Positions 1-9,506 of a DNA stretch of 54,289 bases are shown one piece after another. The stretch spans positions 1 to 54,289 of the forward strand of contig JAJZHE010000002.1 in assembly GCA_021804655.1 (NCBI GenBank), in the 5' to 3' direction. The notes beneath the pieces are model-generated. The model was given only the letters and a program-made list of their open reading frames with translations, was not told the DNA's origin and searched no databases. The position numbers and the translations under genes are program-made. Position 1 is the first letter of the stretch, and each line of letters opens with the position of its first letter. Source of the DNA: Acidobacteriota bacterium (GTDB taxonomy: Bacteria; Acidobacteriota; Terriglobia; Terriglobales; Acidobacteriaceae).

Positions 1-413
1 GCGTTGCGCAGGTGTCCGACGTGCGCGGCCTTGTTGGGGTTGATGCTGGTGTGTTCGACCAGAATGTGTCGGCCGTTCTCTGCGGGCGCAGGCTGAGTCT
101 CCACAGCAATGGCATGAGCCAGCCGAGCGCGCTCCAGGCGCACGTTGATATATCCGGCTCCGGCGGCTTCCAACGCAGCAAAACCTGTCTCCGGCGGCAG
201 CGCGGCACGCAGCTTCTCCGCCAGCTCGGCGGCGATCATCCGCGGCGCTTTGCGCAGAGTGCGCGCCAGCTCAAAGGCCACTGGAAGCGCAAACTCGCCC
301 ATGCTCAGCTCCGGCGGCTGCTCCAGCACGACCTCGGCGATTTCAATCTCCCAGGTGGCCTTCAATATGCGCCGTACGGCTGTTGTCAATTGCTGCTGCA
401 CTTCACGATACAC
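1..413 (-). CDS. argS: arginyl-tRNA synthetase, N-terminal part (runs off the window)
   Basis: Class I synthetase that charges tRNA-Arg in the cytoplasm. Only the first 137 or so codons lie in the window. Translating the minus strand gives an N-terminal additional domain (start VYREVQQQL) followed by the signature EHTSINPNKAAHVGHLRNA. In that signature HVGH is the HIGH-type ATP-binding motif in the context typical of ArgRS. I chose the GTG at 413 because a purine-rich GAGGAAG lies about 8 bases upstream and the family usually begins at this point. The frame stays open back to a TTG at 554, which would add 47 low-complexity residues. The gene is divergent from metG, with the 5' regions within about 200 bp. 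Identity is secure; the exact start is not. Confidence 0.88.
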   Translation of the reverse strand, partial: MYREVQQQLTTAVRRILKATWEIEIAEVVLEQPPELSMGEFALPVAFELARTLRKAPRMIAAELAEKLRAALPPETGFAALEAAGAGYINVRLERARLAHAIAVETQPAPAENGRHILVEHTSINPNKAAHVGHLRN

Positions 414-616
414 GCGGGCCTCTTCCTCAATTCGCAGGATCAATCGATGGGTTTCAGTCCCTTTGATTTTACCGGCAGCCGCTGCCAGCCCGCTGTCTTT
501 TGCCGCAGCGTCTGTCGCAGAGTCTGCCGTTCCAGTGGAGTCGGCATTGTGCAAGGCTCATTTAAGATGAAAGTCAGAGAGCTTTTCACGTTGATCCATC
601 GGAAGTTGTCCCGGAT

Positions 617-2665
617 ATGAAGGAAAGACCCGCAACTCAGCCAGAACGTTTTTACATCACCACGCCGATCTACTACGTGAACGCGCGCCCTCACCTGGGC
701 CACGCGTATTCGACGATTGTCTGCGATGCGATCGCGCGCAGCAAACGAGCACAGGGCATCGAGACGTGGTTCCTGACCGGAACCGACGAGCATGGGCAGA
801 AGATCGAGCGCTCCGCCGAGCAGGCCGGGCGCACTCCCGCCGAGTTTGCGGCTGCCATCTCCGGGGAGTTTCGCGCTCTCTGGTCGCGGCTGAACCTGAC
901 CAACGACGACTTCATCCGCACCACGGAAGAGCGCCACAAGCGCGGCGTGCAGAAGCTCTTTGCCGAGCTGCGCGACCGTGGATTCATCTACAAAGGCTCG
1001 TATAGCGGCCAGTATTGCGTCTCCGACGAACTCTATGTGGACGCGCCGCCGGGGTCGCCGTGTCCTGACTGTGGCCGCCCCACAGAAACGGTGAGCGAAG
1101 AGAATTATTTCTTCAAGCTCTCGGCCTTTGAGCGTCGTCTGTTGGAGTATTACGAGGCGCATCCGGAGTTCATTCAGCCCGAGGCGCGGCGCAACGAAGT
1201 CATCGCCTTTGTGCGCGGTGGCCTGAAGGATCTCTCCGTCAGCCGCACCAGTTTTCGCTGGGGCATTCCGGTGCCGGGCGACGAGAAGCATGTTATCTAT
1301 GTGTGGATGGACGCGCTGGCCAACTACATCACAGCGCTTGGCTACGGCTCCGACGATCCCGCCGACCAGGAGCGTTTCCGGCGCTTCTGGCCCGCCGATA
1401 TGCACCTGATCGGCAAGGAGATCAGCCGCTTCCATTGCGTCTACTGGCCGGCCTTTCTGATGGCCGCCGGCCTGCCGCTGCCGAAGTCGGTGGTGGCCAA
1501 CGGCTGGCTGCTCTTTGACAAGAGCAAGATGTCCAAGTCGATCGGCAATATTGTGCGCGCGGAGACCGTGGCCGAGGTGCTGGGGGCCGATGCTCTGCGC
1601 TATTTTCTGCTGCGCGAGATCACCTTTGGCCAGGATGGAAACTTCACCTTTGAGTCGCTGGTGCAGCGCTACAACGGCGACCTGGCCAACGGCTACGGCA
1701 ACCTGGTCAGCCGTGTTGTGGCCATGATGCATCGCTACTTTGACGGCAAAGTGCCCGAGGCAATGGAAGCAGGCGATGCCGAGCGCGCGTTGCAGGCGGC
1801 GGCAGAGTCCGTGATGGCCAGCTATCCGGCGCAGTTTGAGGCGCGCGATTTTTCCCGCGCGCTGGAGACGCTGTGGGGACTGGTGGCAGCCATTGACGGC
1901 TATCTGACCGCAGCCGCGCCGTGGAAGAAGCCGCCGGAGCGTTCCGAGGACGATCATCGTCCGTTGCAGGCTCGCGTGCTGGGTTGTGCGGCGGAGGCGA
2001 TTCGCGTGGTGACGGCGCTGGCCTGGCCCATCTTGCCGGAGTCTGCCGCGAAAGTGTGGCGACAGCTTGGGCTGGGCGACCTGGAGCAGGCGGCGCAAAC
2101 CGGAAAACTGAAGACAATCGAGTGGGGCGGACTTCGGCCAGGAACGATCTTTGCTGAACCCGCGGCGCTTTTTCCCCGCGCAGAGAAGGATGCGATCGAA
2201 CGTATGTTGAACCTTGAAAACGAGAACAATCTGAGTGCCGTGGCCGCCGTCAGCCAGACATCTGCGGAATCCGCGGCCGTCCCCCATGCACCTGCAAAGA
2301 CCGCCGATGCCACGGTTGCAGCCGAGCCGGAGAAGGCCAAAATCACCATCGAAGATTTTGCCAGGGTGGAACTGCGCGTGGCGCAGGTGCTGGTGGCTGA
2401 GCGCGTGCCGAAGTCGGACAAGCTGCTGCGCCTGGAGGTGGATCTGGGCGATGAAAAACGGCAGATTCTGGCCGGCATTGCGCAGCACTATGAGCCGGAA
2501 AAACTCATTGGCCGCAAGGTGGTGATCGTGGCCAATCTGGCCCCGCGCAAGATGCGTGGACTGGAGTCGAACGGCATGATCGTCGCCGCCTCGGTTGGCG
2601 ATGAGGGTGCGCCGGTTCTGGCGGGGTTTCTGGAGGATGTTCCGGTGGGAGCGCGCCTCAAGTGA
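617..2665 (+). CDS. metG: methionyl-tRNA synthetase with C-terminal tRNA-binding domain
   Basis: Charges tRNA-Met and initiator tRNA. The 682-residue protein has HLGH at 26-29, a zinc-knuckle-type Cys region (CVSDE then CPDCG, about residues 133-152) and KMSKS at 304-308. An anticodon-binding domain follows. After an Ala-rich linker there is a C-terminal EMAP/Trbp111-like tRNA-binding domain beginning around residue 575 (ITIEDFARVELRVAQV). The length is typical of MetRS proteins that carry this extra dimerisation/tRNA-binding domain. It starts with ATG at 617 and is followed 40 bp later by tatD, the same metG-tatD arrangement seen in many bacteria. Nothing in it looks broken. Confidence 0.97.
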   Translation: MKERPATQPERFYITTPIYYVNARPHLGHAYSTIVCDAIARSKRAQGIETWFLTGTDEHGQKIERSAEQAGRTPAEFAAAISGEFRALWSRLNLTNDDFIRTTEERHKRGVQKLFAELRDRGFIYKGSYSGQYCVSDELYVDAPPGSPCPDCGRPTETVSEENYFFKLSAFERRLLEYYEAHPEFIQPEARRNEVIAFVRGGLKDLSVSRTSFRWGIPVPGDEKHVIYVWMDALANYITALGYGSDDPADQERFRRFWPADMHLIGKEISRFHCVYWPAFLMAAGLPLPKSVVANGWLLFDKSKMSKSIGNIVRAETVAEVLGADALRYFLLREITFGQDGNFTFESLVQRYNGDLANGYGNLVSRVVAMMHRYFDGKVPEAMEAGDAERALQAAAESVMASYPAQFEARDFSRALETLWGLVAAIDGYLTAAAPWKKPPERSEDDHRPLQARVLGCAAEAIRVVTALAWPILPESAAKVWRQLGLGDLEQAAQTGKLKTIEWGGLRPGTIFAEPAALFPRAEKDAIERMLNLENENNLSAVAAVSQTSAESAAVPHAPAKTADATVAAEPEKAKITIEDFARVELRVAQVLVAERVPKSDKLLRLEVDLGDEKRQILAGIAQHYEPEKLIGRKVVIVANLAPRKMRGLESNGMIVAASVGDEGAPVLAGFLEDVPVGARLK

Positions 2666-2705
2666 TGGTTCCTTGCGGTCGAGCGGTGCAAAAAGGCGGA
2701 CTGAC

Positions 2706-3533
2706 GTGCTGATCGACTCCCATGCTCATCTCGACAGCTCGCGCTACACCGATGACCTGGAGCCGGTGCTGCGGCGTGCTGCCGAAGCAGGCGTCACCGG
2801 CGTGCTGGCCATCGGAATCGGCGAAGGGCCGTCGGAGATGCATCAGGCGCGCGATATCGTTCGCCGCTTTCAGGGCGTCTCCGGCATTCCGGCGCTTTGG
2901 GCGAGCGCTGGAATTTATCCGCATGCGACGCATCTTGCGGACGCCGACGCGCTCGTCGCTCTGGAGGCTCTGCTGGCCGAGCCGGAGGTGATTGCCTGCG
3001 GCGAAATCGGTCTGGACTATTATCACGACGGCACGCCGCATGACGTGCAGTCGCGCGTATTTATCCAGCAGATGGAGATTGCGGCACAGCGCAAGCGTCC
3101 GATTCTGATTCACTGCCGACCCTCAGAAGACGACGATGCCTGCTGGCGCGATCTGCTGGATTTGCTGGGTAAACACTGGGCGGGAACGAATCTCGGCGGC
3201 ATTCTGCACTGCTTCTCCAGCACGCTCGATCACGCTCGCCAGGCGATGGAGATGGGCTTCCGGATCAGTTTTGCCGGGCAGATCACCTATCCCAAACTCC
3301 AGCCGTTGCGCGAGGTTGCGGCAAAGCTTCCTCTGGAAGCGCTGCTGGTGGAAACGGACGCGCCATATCTTGCTCCCGTGCCGCTGCGCGGGCAGCGGAA
3401 TGAGCCTGCGCATGTTGCGTACACGGCCGCTGAACTGGGCCGGATTCATGGCTGCACAGCGGAAGAAATCGGGCAGATCACCGCGAAAAACTTTGCCCGA
3501 TTATTCGATTGGCCGCTTGCCGTGGGAGACTAG
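2706..3533 (+). CDS. tatD: TatD-family metal-dependent deoxyribonuclease
   Basis: A 275-residue TIM-barrel hydrolase of the TatD family, cytoplasmic, linked to 3'-5' DNA exonuclease and DNA-quality functions. The GTG at 2706 is taken as start because it places the metal-binding motif DSHAHLD at residues 4-10 and has an AAGGCGGA ribosome-binding site upstream. Other family motifs visible are CGEIGLDYYH, the His in LIHCRPSEDD and the C-terminal Asp in ETDAPYLAP. It lies 40 bp after metG and is probably co-transcribed with it. An upstream ATG in the same frame would overlap metG and adds only Arg-rich sequence, so I rejected it. Confidence 0.94.
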   Translation: MLIDSHAHLDSSRYTDDLEPVLRRAAEAGVTGVLAIGIGEGPSEMHQARDIVRRFQGVSGIPALWASAGIYPHATHLADADALVALEALLAEPEVIACGEIGLDYYHDGTPHDVQSRVFIQQMEIAAQRKRPILIHCRPSEDDDACWRDLLDLLGKHWAGTNLGGILHCFSSTLDHARQAMEMGFRISFAGQITYPKLQPLREVAAKLPLEALLVETDAPYLAPVPLRGQRNEPAHVAYTAAELGRIHGCTAEEIGQITAKNFARLFDWPLAVGD

Positions 3534-3584
3534 GAAAGACAGCAGAATCGCCATCCAGGCGACTGTACGGGGGACCGCAACGCG

Positions 3585-4085
3585 ATGGCACAGGATAATT
3601 CATTTGATATTGTGAGCAAGGTGGAGATTCAGGAGGTCCGGAACGCGATCGACCAGGCGCTGAAGGAGATCAAGGCGCGGTTTGACCTCAAGGACTCACG
3701 TTCGGAGGTTACGCTGGAAGGCAATGATTCGATTCAGCTTGCCTCAGCGGACGAGTACAAGCTGGACGCTGTGAAAGAAATCCTGGGCCAGAAGCTGGTC
3801 AAGCGCGGCGTCTCGCTGAAAAATCTGACTTACGGCAAGCTGGAAGAGGCGATGGGCAAAAGCGTACGGCAGAAAATTACGCTCCAGCAAGGCATTCCTT
3901 CGGACAAGGCCAAAGAGATTGTGCGCGTCGTCAAGGACTCCAAAGTGAAGGTTCAGGCGGCGATTCAGGGCGATGTGGTGCGCGTCAGCGGCAAGGATCG
4001 CGATGCTCTCCAGTCCGCCATTGCGCTTTTGCGTGGTAAAGATTTTGGGCTGGATTTGCAGTTCACGAACTATCGTACAAATTAA
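3585..4085 (+). CDS. yajQ: YajQ-family nucleotide-binding protein
   Basis: A 166-residue cytoplasmic protein of the YajQ/DUF520 family. Some members of this family bind cyclic di-GMP and act as transcriptional or RNA-associated effectors; that function is known from relatives and is not shown here. The N-terminus (MAQDNSFDIVSKVEIQEV), the central SDKAKEIVRVVKDSKVKVQ and the C-terminal RDALQSAIALLRGKDF are characteristic, and the length is normal. It sits 51 bp after tatD in the same direction. The 51-bp spacer and the following 51 bp show no clear terminator. Confidence 0.95.
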   Translation: MAQDNSFDIVSKVEIQEVRNAIDQALKEIKARFDLKDSRSEVTLEGNDSIQLASADEYKLDAVKEILGQKLVKRGVSLKNLTYGKLEEAMGKSVRQKITLQQGIPSDKAKEIVRVVKDSKVKVQAAIQGDVVRVSGKDRDALQSAIALLRGKDFGLDLQFTNYRTN

Positions 4086-4136
4086 ACCGGTTCACTTTGG
4101 TACGAGGCATTCTTGCTCGTCGCATACTAAAGCTGG

Positions 4137-5165
4137 ATGGTACGGTTAAAGTACTCAAGAACAGGACCGGGAGCTTTGAGCACACTGGCGATTACAACAG
4201 CGCGTGAAGTCTTCGATCTGCTGCGAGAGGATCTCGAAGCCATCGAGCGCGAGCTTGGCCGCGATGCGATTTCCAGCGTATCGACGATCACCGAGATTGC
4301 GCAATATCTTCGCGAGGGTGGCGGAAAACGCATTCGCCCGACACTGCTGCTGCTGGCGGCGCGCTCGCTCGGCTACTCCGCGCGGGGCATGATTCGCCTG
4401 GGCGCGGTGGTTGAACTGGTGCACACCGCGACGCTGGTGCATGACGACATCATCGATGCTGCGGACATGCGGCGGGGACGGCCCTCGGCGAATACGACCT
4501 GGGGCAACGAAAAGTGCGTGCTGGCGGGCGATTGGCTCTACATGCAGGCTTTTCACATTGCTCTGGAAGAGCGTAATTTCAAGATTCTCGACCTGCTCAT
4601 CAGCCTGACGCAGCAGATGGTGGAGGGCGAACTGCTCCAGATCGAGAAGCTGGGCCGATCCATCGACGAGTCCGAGTATTACGACCTGATCTATCGCAAA
4701 ACCGCCTGTCTTTTCTCGGTTTCCATGCAGCTTGGCGCCTGCCTGGCGGACGCCGATCCCATGCAGGATGATGCTCTGGCGCAATATGGCCGCGCTGTTG
4801 GACTGGCCTTTCAGATCGTGGATGACGTGCTGGACCTGACGGCGACCGAGGAGGTGCTGGGCAAGCCAGTGGCCAGCGATCTGCGGGAAGGCAAGACAAC
4901 TTTGCCGGTGATTCACGCGCTGGCCAACGGCACGGTCGATGAGCAGCTTGCCATTCAACGGGTGCTGGAAGACGGCGGCTTTGTGCACACGACGCCGGAA
5001 CAGATTCAGCAGATTCTGCACCGTAATGGCTCCGTGGATTATGCCATCGCGGCGGCGCATCGTTTTGCGGAGCAGGCACGAAGCGCGCTGGCGGTTCTGG
5101 AAGACAGCGAATTCAAGCGCGCCTTGCTGACGCTGCCCGATCTGGTCATTGCGCGCGACCACTAA
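4137..5165 (+). CDS. all-trans polyprenyl diphosphate synthase
   Basis: Trans-isoprenyl diphosphate synthase that extends isopentenyl units for the quinone side chain. Both aspartate-rich motifs are present: DDIID at 103-107 and DDVLD at 229-233. The GGGKRIRP substrate-binding stretch is at about 61-68. The overall match is to IspB/HepT-type octaprenyl or heptaprenyl synthases; product length cannot be read from sequence. The ATG at 4137 is used. A TTG at 4176 preceded closely by GGGAG is a credible alternative that would drop 13 residues. The 3' end overlaps the convergent uridine kinase-like gene by 4 bp. Confidence 0.9.
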   Translation: MVRLKYSRTGPGALSTLAITTAREVFDLLREDLEAIERELGRDAISSVSTITEIAQYLREGGGKRIRPTLLLLAARSLGYSARGMIRLGAVVELVHTATLVHDDIIDAADMRRGRPSANTTWGNEKCVLAGDWLYMQAFHIALEERNFKILDLLISLTQQMVEGELLQIEKLGRSIDESEYYDLIYRKTACLFSVSMQLGACLADADPMQDDALAQYGRAVGLAFQIVDDVLDLTATEEVLGKPVASDLREGKTTLPVIHALANGTVDEQLAIQRVLEDGGFVHTTPEQIQQILHRNGSVDYAIAAAHRFAEQARSALAVLEDSEFKRALLTLPDLVIARDH

Positions 5166-5878
5166 GTGTTTGGTCCCATGAGCGGAATGACGGACCGGTG
5201 CTGCTGTTCTTTTCTCTGGAGTGCTTCCGATTGCAGCAGCCTGCGGCGGCGCAAAGTGGCAATCACTGCCTCTACCTTGAAGTCGAGCGCATCGCTTCCA
5301 TCGATGGTCAGGTCCATCAACTCTGCCAGTGGTCGGACAAACGCCAGCCCGCAGGGGCGAACGGTGCTGTCATACTGCTGGCGCACGGAGTCCGGGGTTC
5401 GACCGCGCTCCTCCACATCGCGCCGCAGTCGGCGGTCAAAACAGAGGCTGTCCGGCGCATCGACATAAACGCTGAAGTGAAAAAGCGGACGGACGGAAGC
5501 GTAGGACCAGGCAAACAATCCCTCGGCCAGGATGACCCCGCGCGGCTGGATCGTCTCCGTCTGTCCGAGGACGCGGCTGTGCGTGGCGAAGTCGTAGATG
5601 GGGCGCTCGATGGCCTGGCCACGCGCGAGAACCGACAAGTGCCGGGTTAGCAACTCCGCCTCCAGCATCGCCGGGTCGTCGAAATTTGTCGCCGCGCGTT
5701 GCTCCGGGGGCAGGTGGCTCAGGTCGCGGTAGTAGTGATCGAGCGGAAAATGGAGGCCATCCAGCGCGCGCGCCAGTTCCCGGCAAAGCGTCGTCTTCCC
5801 GGAGCCGGAAGCGCCAGTCAGCGCGATCATCAGAGGCTGCTGCAAGGTTCCGAGGGTTGCGAGAGCAGGCTGCGTCAC
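5162..5878 (-). CDS. udk: uridine kinase-like P-loop nucleoside kinase
   Basis: A 238-residue cytoplasmic P-loop kinase of the uridine kinase/phosphoribulokinase family. The Walker A motif TGASGSGKTT lies at residues 21-30. The substrate-loop residues LDHYYRDLSHLP and the later RRLRRDVEERGRTPDS fit Udk-type enzymes. Expected reaction: ATP-dependent phosphorylation of uridine/cytidine. It differs from classical Udk in places, so another small substrate is possible. Its start overlaps the stop of the purine nucleoside phosphorylase by 4 bp (ATGA), which indicates translational coupling. Its stop overlaps the convergent prenyl synthase. Confidence 0.82.
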   Translation of the reverse strand: MTQPALATLGTLQQPLMIALTGASGSGKTTLCRELARALDGLHFPLDHYYRDLSHLPPEQRAATNFDDPAMLEAELLTRHLSVLARGQAIERPIYDFATHSRVLGQTETIQPRGVILAEGLFAWSYASVRPLFHFSVYVDAPDSLCFDRRLRRDVEERGRTPDSVRQQYDSTVRPCGLAFVRPLAELMDLTIDGSDALDFKVEAVIATLRRRRLLQSEALQRKEQQHRSVIPLMGPNT

Positions 5879-6756
5879 TGCCGTCCCTCATGTGCAGCGT
5901 CCGTCGGCGCTTCGATTGCCGGAAGCAGAGCCGCAATCAATCGCGCCAGTTGATCCTCAACGCGCCTGCCTGCTTCAAAGACCTCTTCGTGGCTGAGCGG
6001 AGTTGCGCCCAGGCCGGCGGCCAGGTTGGTGACGCACGACAGCGCCAGGACGCGCATGCCCATGTGTCGCGCCACAATCGTCTCCGGCACGGTTGACATG
6101 CCGACCATATCCGCACCCAGCCGCTGGAAGGCGCGAATCTCGGCTGGCGTTTCAAAGCTGGGACCGCTGACGGCCAGATAGACGCCCTCGTCCAGGCGCA
6201 GAGCCTGCTCCCGCGCGATGTGCTGAGTCAGCGCGCGTAGTTGCGGATCGTAGGCTGCGGTCATATCGAAGAATCGCAATCCCGCGCCCGGCTTCGTTCC
6301 AAACCGCGGCTCGTTCGGGCCAACCAGCGGGTTGAACCCAAGCAGGTTGATGTGGTCGGCGATCAGCATCAGTTGTCCCACCGCAAGCCCAGGACGGATG
6401 CCACCGGCTGCATTGGTCAGGATCAGCGTTTCCACGCCCAACTGACCCAGCACGCGCACTGGAAACGTAACCTGCTGTGGCGTGTAGCCTTCATAGAAAT
6501 GCACGCGTCCCTGCATGACTGCGACAGAAGTCTCGTTCACCTGCCCCAGCACCATCTCTCCGGAGTGCCCGGCAACGGTGGATTGCGGAAAATGCGGAAT
6601 GGCGGAGTAGGGAATTCGCACCGCGTTCTGCACCATGTTGGCGGTGGCTCCCAGGCCGGACCCCAGCACGATGCCGATGCGCGGAGATAGGCCGGGATGG
6701 CTCTCGTGGAGAAACTTGGCGGCTTCGCAAGCCTGCTCAAAAACCGAGGTCTTCAT
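5875..6756 (-). CDS. purine nucleoside phosphorylase (trimeric, family II)
   Basis: Phosphorolysis of inosine/guanosine to the base and ribose-1-phosphate. The 293-residue protein shows the phosphate loop GSGLG, AGHSGE, TNAAGG, the SGPSFETPAEIR signature and MSTVPE followed by CVTNLAAGL, all as in PunA/PNP trimers. It is part of a minus-strand salvage run with hpt, deoC and the uridine kinase-like gene. The downstream kinase start overlaps by 4 bp, and the upstream phosphatase gene ends 42 bp away. MTAP-type enzymes are related, but the motif set fits PNP better. Confidence 0.93.
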   Translation of the reverse strand: MKTSVFEQACEAAKFLHESHPGLSPRIGIVLGSGLGATANMVQNAVRIPYSAIPHFPQSTVAGHSGEMVLGQVNETSVAVMQGRVHFYEGYTPQQVTFPVRVLGQLGVETLILTNAAGGIRPGLAVGQLMLIADHINLLGFNPLVGPNEPRFGTKPGAGLRFFDMTAAYDPQLRALTQHIAREQALRLDEGVYLAVSGPSFETPAEIRAFQRLGADMVGMSTVPETIVARHMGMRVLALSCVTNLAAGLGATPLSHEEVFEAGRRVEDQLARLIAALLPAIEAPTDAAHEGRQ

Positions 6757-6798
6757 TGCATGTACTTTACAGGATCGAGCCGTCCTGACCCAGCGTGT

Positions 6799-8628
6799 TC
6801 AGAGCACCCGCAGCACCAGAATGGTTTCATCGTCAAAGCGGTCTTTGCCACCCTGGAAGCGCGCCACGTCGGCAAAGATTGCGTCGGCAATTTCAATGGC
6901 CGGAAGATTACGGTGACTGCACAGAAAGCCCGTCAGGCGCTCGGTTCCATACATCTCGCCCTGTGCGTTTTCCGCATCGGTAATGCCGTCGGAGACAAAG
7001 ACGAAAGCGTCGCCGGGCTGGGTTGCGACGGTGAATTCTTCATACGAAACATCGCCGAACATTCCCAGCGGAAATCCTTCCGCGCGCAGCGCCGTTACCT
7101 CGCCGCCGCGGCAGAAGATGGGAGGAATCGCGCCGGCGTTGGCCACCTGCAAGGTGCGGTTCTCATCGTTCCACAGGGCAAAGAGCATCGTGACGTACTG
7201 CGACTCCAGCTTCCGCTCCTGCAGCGCGTCGTTCAGGTGCGCCAGCATCTGTCCGGGCGAAAACTGCTGATTGGTCGCCGACCGCATGATGCCGCTGACG
7301 AGCGCGGCAAAGAGCGCTGCCGGTGCAGCTTTTCCGCTGACATCGCCCAGTACGATCGCCGAGTGATTGGCATCGTACTCCAGAAAATCGTAAAGATCGC
7401 CGCCGATCGAGCGCGCGGGCAGAAAACGCGCTGCAAGCTCTGCATTCCGATGCTGTGGACACTTCGCCGGCAACAGACGCAACTGCACTTCGCGCGCCAT
7501 CTGCAGGTCGCGTTCCAGTTGCTGCTCATGACGCAACACCTGCTGATAGAGCCGCGCGTTTTCAATGGCGATGGCGATCTGCGCCGCCAGCGTGGTCAGG
7601 GTTCGCTCGTGTCGCTCCTGAAAAAAACCGGCACGCACGTGCTCCAGGTCCAGCACGCCGATGACGCGATTTTTGTAAAACAGCGGGATCACCATCTCCG
7701 AGCGTGTCTCGGGATTGATCAAGTGGTAGCGCGGATCTTTGTGGACGTCGGGTACGTTGATCGGTCGCCATTCACGAATGGCAGCGCCGACGAGTCCGGC
7801 GTCGAGCGGCAGCCACTGGCCCGGCAGCGCCGTCTGTCCAAATCGCCACCGATAGCGTGTGACCAACCTCTGTCTGCGCTCGTCGATCAGCATGATGGAA
7901 AACATCTGGTAGTCGATGAGCCTGCGCAGCAACAGGCCAATCCGTTCAAAGAGTTTGTCCAGATCGAGAATCGAAGTGAGTTCGACGGAGATTTCATTCA
8001 GAACTTCGAGCGTCTGCGTCTGTCGCGTGACCCGGGAATAGAGACGAGCATTCTGGATTGCCTGTGCGATGCGTGAAGCGGTCAGAGTGAGCAGTTGCAG
8101 GTGTTCGGTGCGAAAGAAATTCCGCTCCTCGCTTTCAATATCCAGCACGCCGATGACGCGATTCTTGTTGACCAGTGGGACGGTCAACTCCGAGCGCACG
8201 CATTCGTTTGCCGGAATATAGCCTTCCACCTGCGACACATCGTTGATGAGCATCGCCTGCCGACTCCTGGCCACCTGACCAACCACGCCTTCGCCGACGC
8301 GAATGCGCAGCCGTTCAATCTCCGGGGTGTGGCCGATCTGAAAGCGCATGCGCAGTTCCTGTGACGACTCATCGAGCAGCAGAATTGCGAAGATGCGAAA
8401 GGGAACGACGCGGCGGATCAACTCGGCTGCGCGATTGAGCAGCGTGCGCAGGTCGAGCGTGGTGTTCAGTGTCTCCGTCAACTCCAGCAGAAAGGCGATA
8501 TCCCGCGCTTCCGTGGTGGCAAATTTTCCTCCGGATGGAAAAGCGCTCACCGCTGATGGCTGAGCGGAGGGGGATTCGATCCCTGCCTGTTCGTGCAGCA
8601 TCTGCGGATTTTCGCCGGGGTCGGACAT
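6799..8628 (-). CDS. GAF-GAF-SpoIIE (PP2C-type) serine phosphatase
   Basis: A 609-residue predicted cytoplasmic signalling phosphatase with no membrane segment. After a polar N-terminus there are two GAF domains (about 55-195 and 220-365). Each contains the repeated VPLVNKNRVIGVLDIE / IPLFYKNRVIGVLDLE strand. A short coiled linker (QQLERDLQMAREVQLRLLP) leads to a RsbU/SpoIIE PP2C domain with metal-site motifs GGDLYDF, VLGDVSGK and VSDGITDAEN. Such proteins usually dephosphorylate an anti-sigma antagonist (STAS protein) or act in a partner switch. No RsbW/RsbV gene is adjacent. It sits between deoC and PNP with gaps of 68 and 42 bp, so it appears to be transcribed with nucleoside salvage genes. 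Start chosen at the ATG at 8628. Confidence 0.9.
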   Translation of the reverse strand: MSDPGENPQMLHEQAGIESPSAQPSAVSAFPSGGKFATTEARDIAFLLELTETLNTTLDLRTLLNRAAELIRRVVPFRIFAILLLDESSQELRMRFQIGHTPEIERLRIRVGEGVVGQVARSRQAMLINDVSQVEGYIPANECVRSELTVPLVNKNRVIGVLDIESEERNFFRTEHLQLLTLTASRIAQAIQNARLYSRVTRQTQTLEVLNEISVELTSILDLDKLFERIGLLLRRLIDYQMFSIMLIDERRQRLVTRYRWRFGQTALPGQWLPLDAGLVGAAIREWRPINVPDVHKDPRYHLINPETRSEMVIPLFYKNRVIGVLDLEHVRAGFFQERHERTLTTLAAQIAIAIENARLYQQVLRHEQQLERDLQMAREVQLRLLPAKCPQHRNAELAARFLPARSIGGDLYDFLEYDANHSAIVLGDVSGKAAPAALFAALVSGIMRSATNQQFSPGQMLAHLNDALQERKLESQYVTMLFALWNDENRTLQVANAGAIPPIFCRGGEVTALRAEGFPLGMFGDVSYEEFTVATQPGDAFVFVSDGITDAENAQGEMYGTERLTGFLCSHRNLPAIEIADAIFADVARFQGGKDRFDDETILVLRVL

Positions 8629-8696
8629 TCTGGATGATTGTAGAGCAGAGGACGCGCCGTTGTTTCGCTGACTCGAAACCGTCGCGATCTGGACAG

Positions 8697-9452
8697 CTAC
8701 TCGGCTCCCAGTTCGCGCACGATGCTGACAGAGGCGGAGGCTCCAATGCGGCTTGCGCCTGCTTCCAGCATGAGGCGCGCGTCGGCCAGGCTGCGGATGC
8801 CGCCGGAGGCTTTGACGCCGCACTGCCCGCCGGCAACGCCGCGCAGCAGGCCGACGTCGGCAACGGTGGCGCCGCCGCTGGAAAATCCTGTGGAGGTCTT
8901 CAGAAAATCCGCACCGCTTTCCACGATGATCTCCGATGCACGCAGTTTTTCTTCTACCGTCAGCAGGCAAGTCTCCAGGATCACTTTGAGCACGGCCTGT
9001 CGCTCATGCACAACCTCGGCAACACCGCGGATGGTGCGGGCAACGGCTTTGAAGTCGCCGGACTTCAGTTGGCCGATGGCGAGCACCATGTCCACATCCC
9101 GCGCGCCCAGTCTGGTGAGCGCAAGCGCTTCCTGCCGCAGCGTGGAGGGCAGGGAAGCGCCCAGCGGAAATCCAATGACAACGCCCACGGAGATGCCCGT
9201 GCCCGCCAGCAACGATGCTGCGGTTGAAACCCAGACAGGATTCACCATCGCGCACGTAAAGCGGTAGCGAATGGCCTCGTCGCAGAGATTTTCCACCTGT
9301 GCGCGGGTTGCATCCGGCTTCAACAGCGTGTGGTCGATGACCTCCGCCAGACGCTGCCAACTGGAAAGATGTTGCGCGGCAAAGGCGGCTGCGTCATACG
9401 GCGGACGCTTCAACTCGTCGTCCGGCGTCTCGTACTCGTTGTCAGGGATCAT
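8697..9452 (-). CDS. deoC: deoxyribose-phosphate aldolase
   Basis: Cleaves 2-deoxyribose-5-phosphate to glyceraldehyde-3-phosphate and acetaldehyde in deoxynucleoside catabolism. The 251-residue TIM barrel has the Schiff-base lysine in FLKTSTGF (K185) and the second active-site lysine in GVKASGGIR (K214). VIDHTLLKPDAT occurs near residue 39. The N-terminal extension of about 35 polar residues is longer than in E. coli DeoC. It lies between hpt (54-bp gap) and the GAF phosphatase, consistent with a salvage operon that also holds a nucleoside phosphorylase supplying pentose-1-phosphates. No phosphopentomutase is in the window. Confidence 0.95.
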   Translation of the reverse strand: MIPDNEYETPDDELKRPPYDAAAFAAQHLSSWQRLAEVIDHTLLKPDATRAQVENLCDEAIRYRFTCAMVNPVWVSTAASLLAGTGISVGVVIGFPLGASLPSTLRQEALALTRLGARDVDMVLAIGQLKSGDFKAVARTIRGVAEVVHERQAVLKVILETCLLTVEEKLRASEIIVESGADFLKTSTGFSSGGATVADVGLLRGVAGGQCGVKASGGIRSLADARLMLEAGASRIGASASVSIVRELGAE

Positions 9453-9506
9453 TTTTGCCCGCTCCTTGGTGGCTGATTCTGCTGATTGCCTATGTCGCCG
9501 ATGTTC

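Noticed and set aside
12-620. Plus-strand frames opposite the argS start
   Set aside because: The minus strand encodes the ArgRS N-terminus with HVGH, so these are shadow frames.
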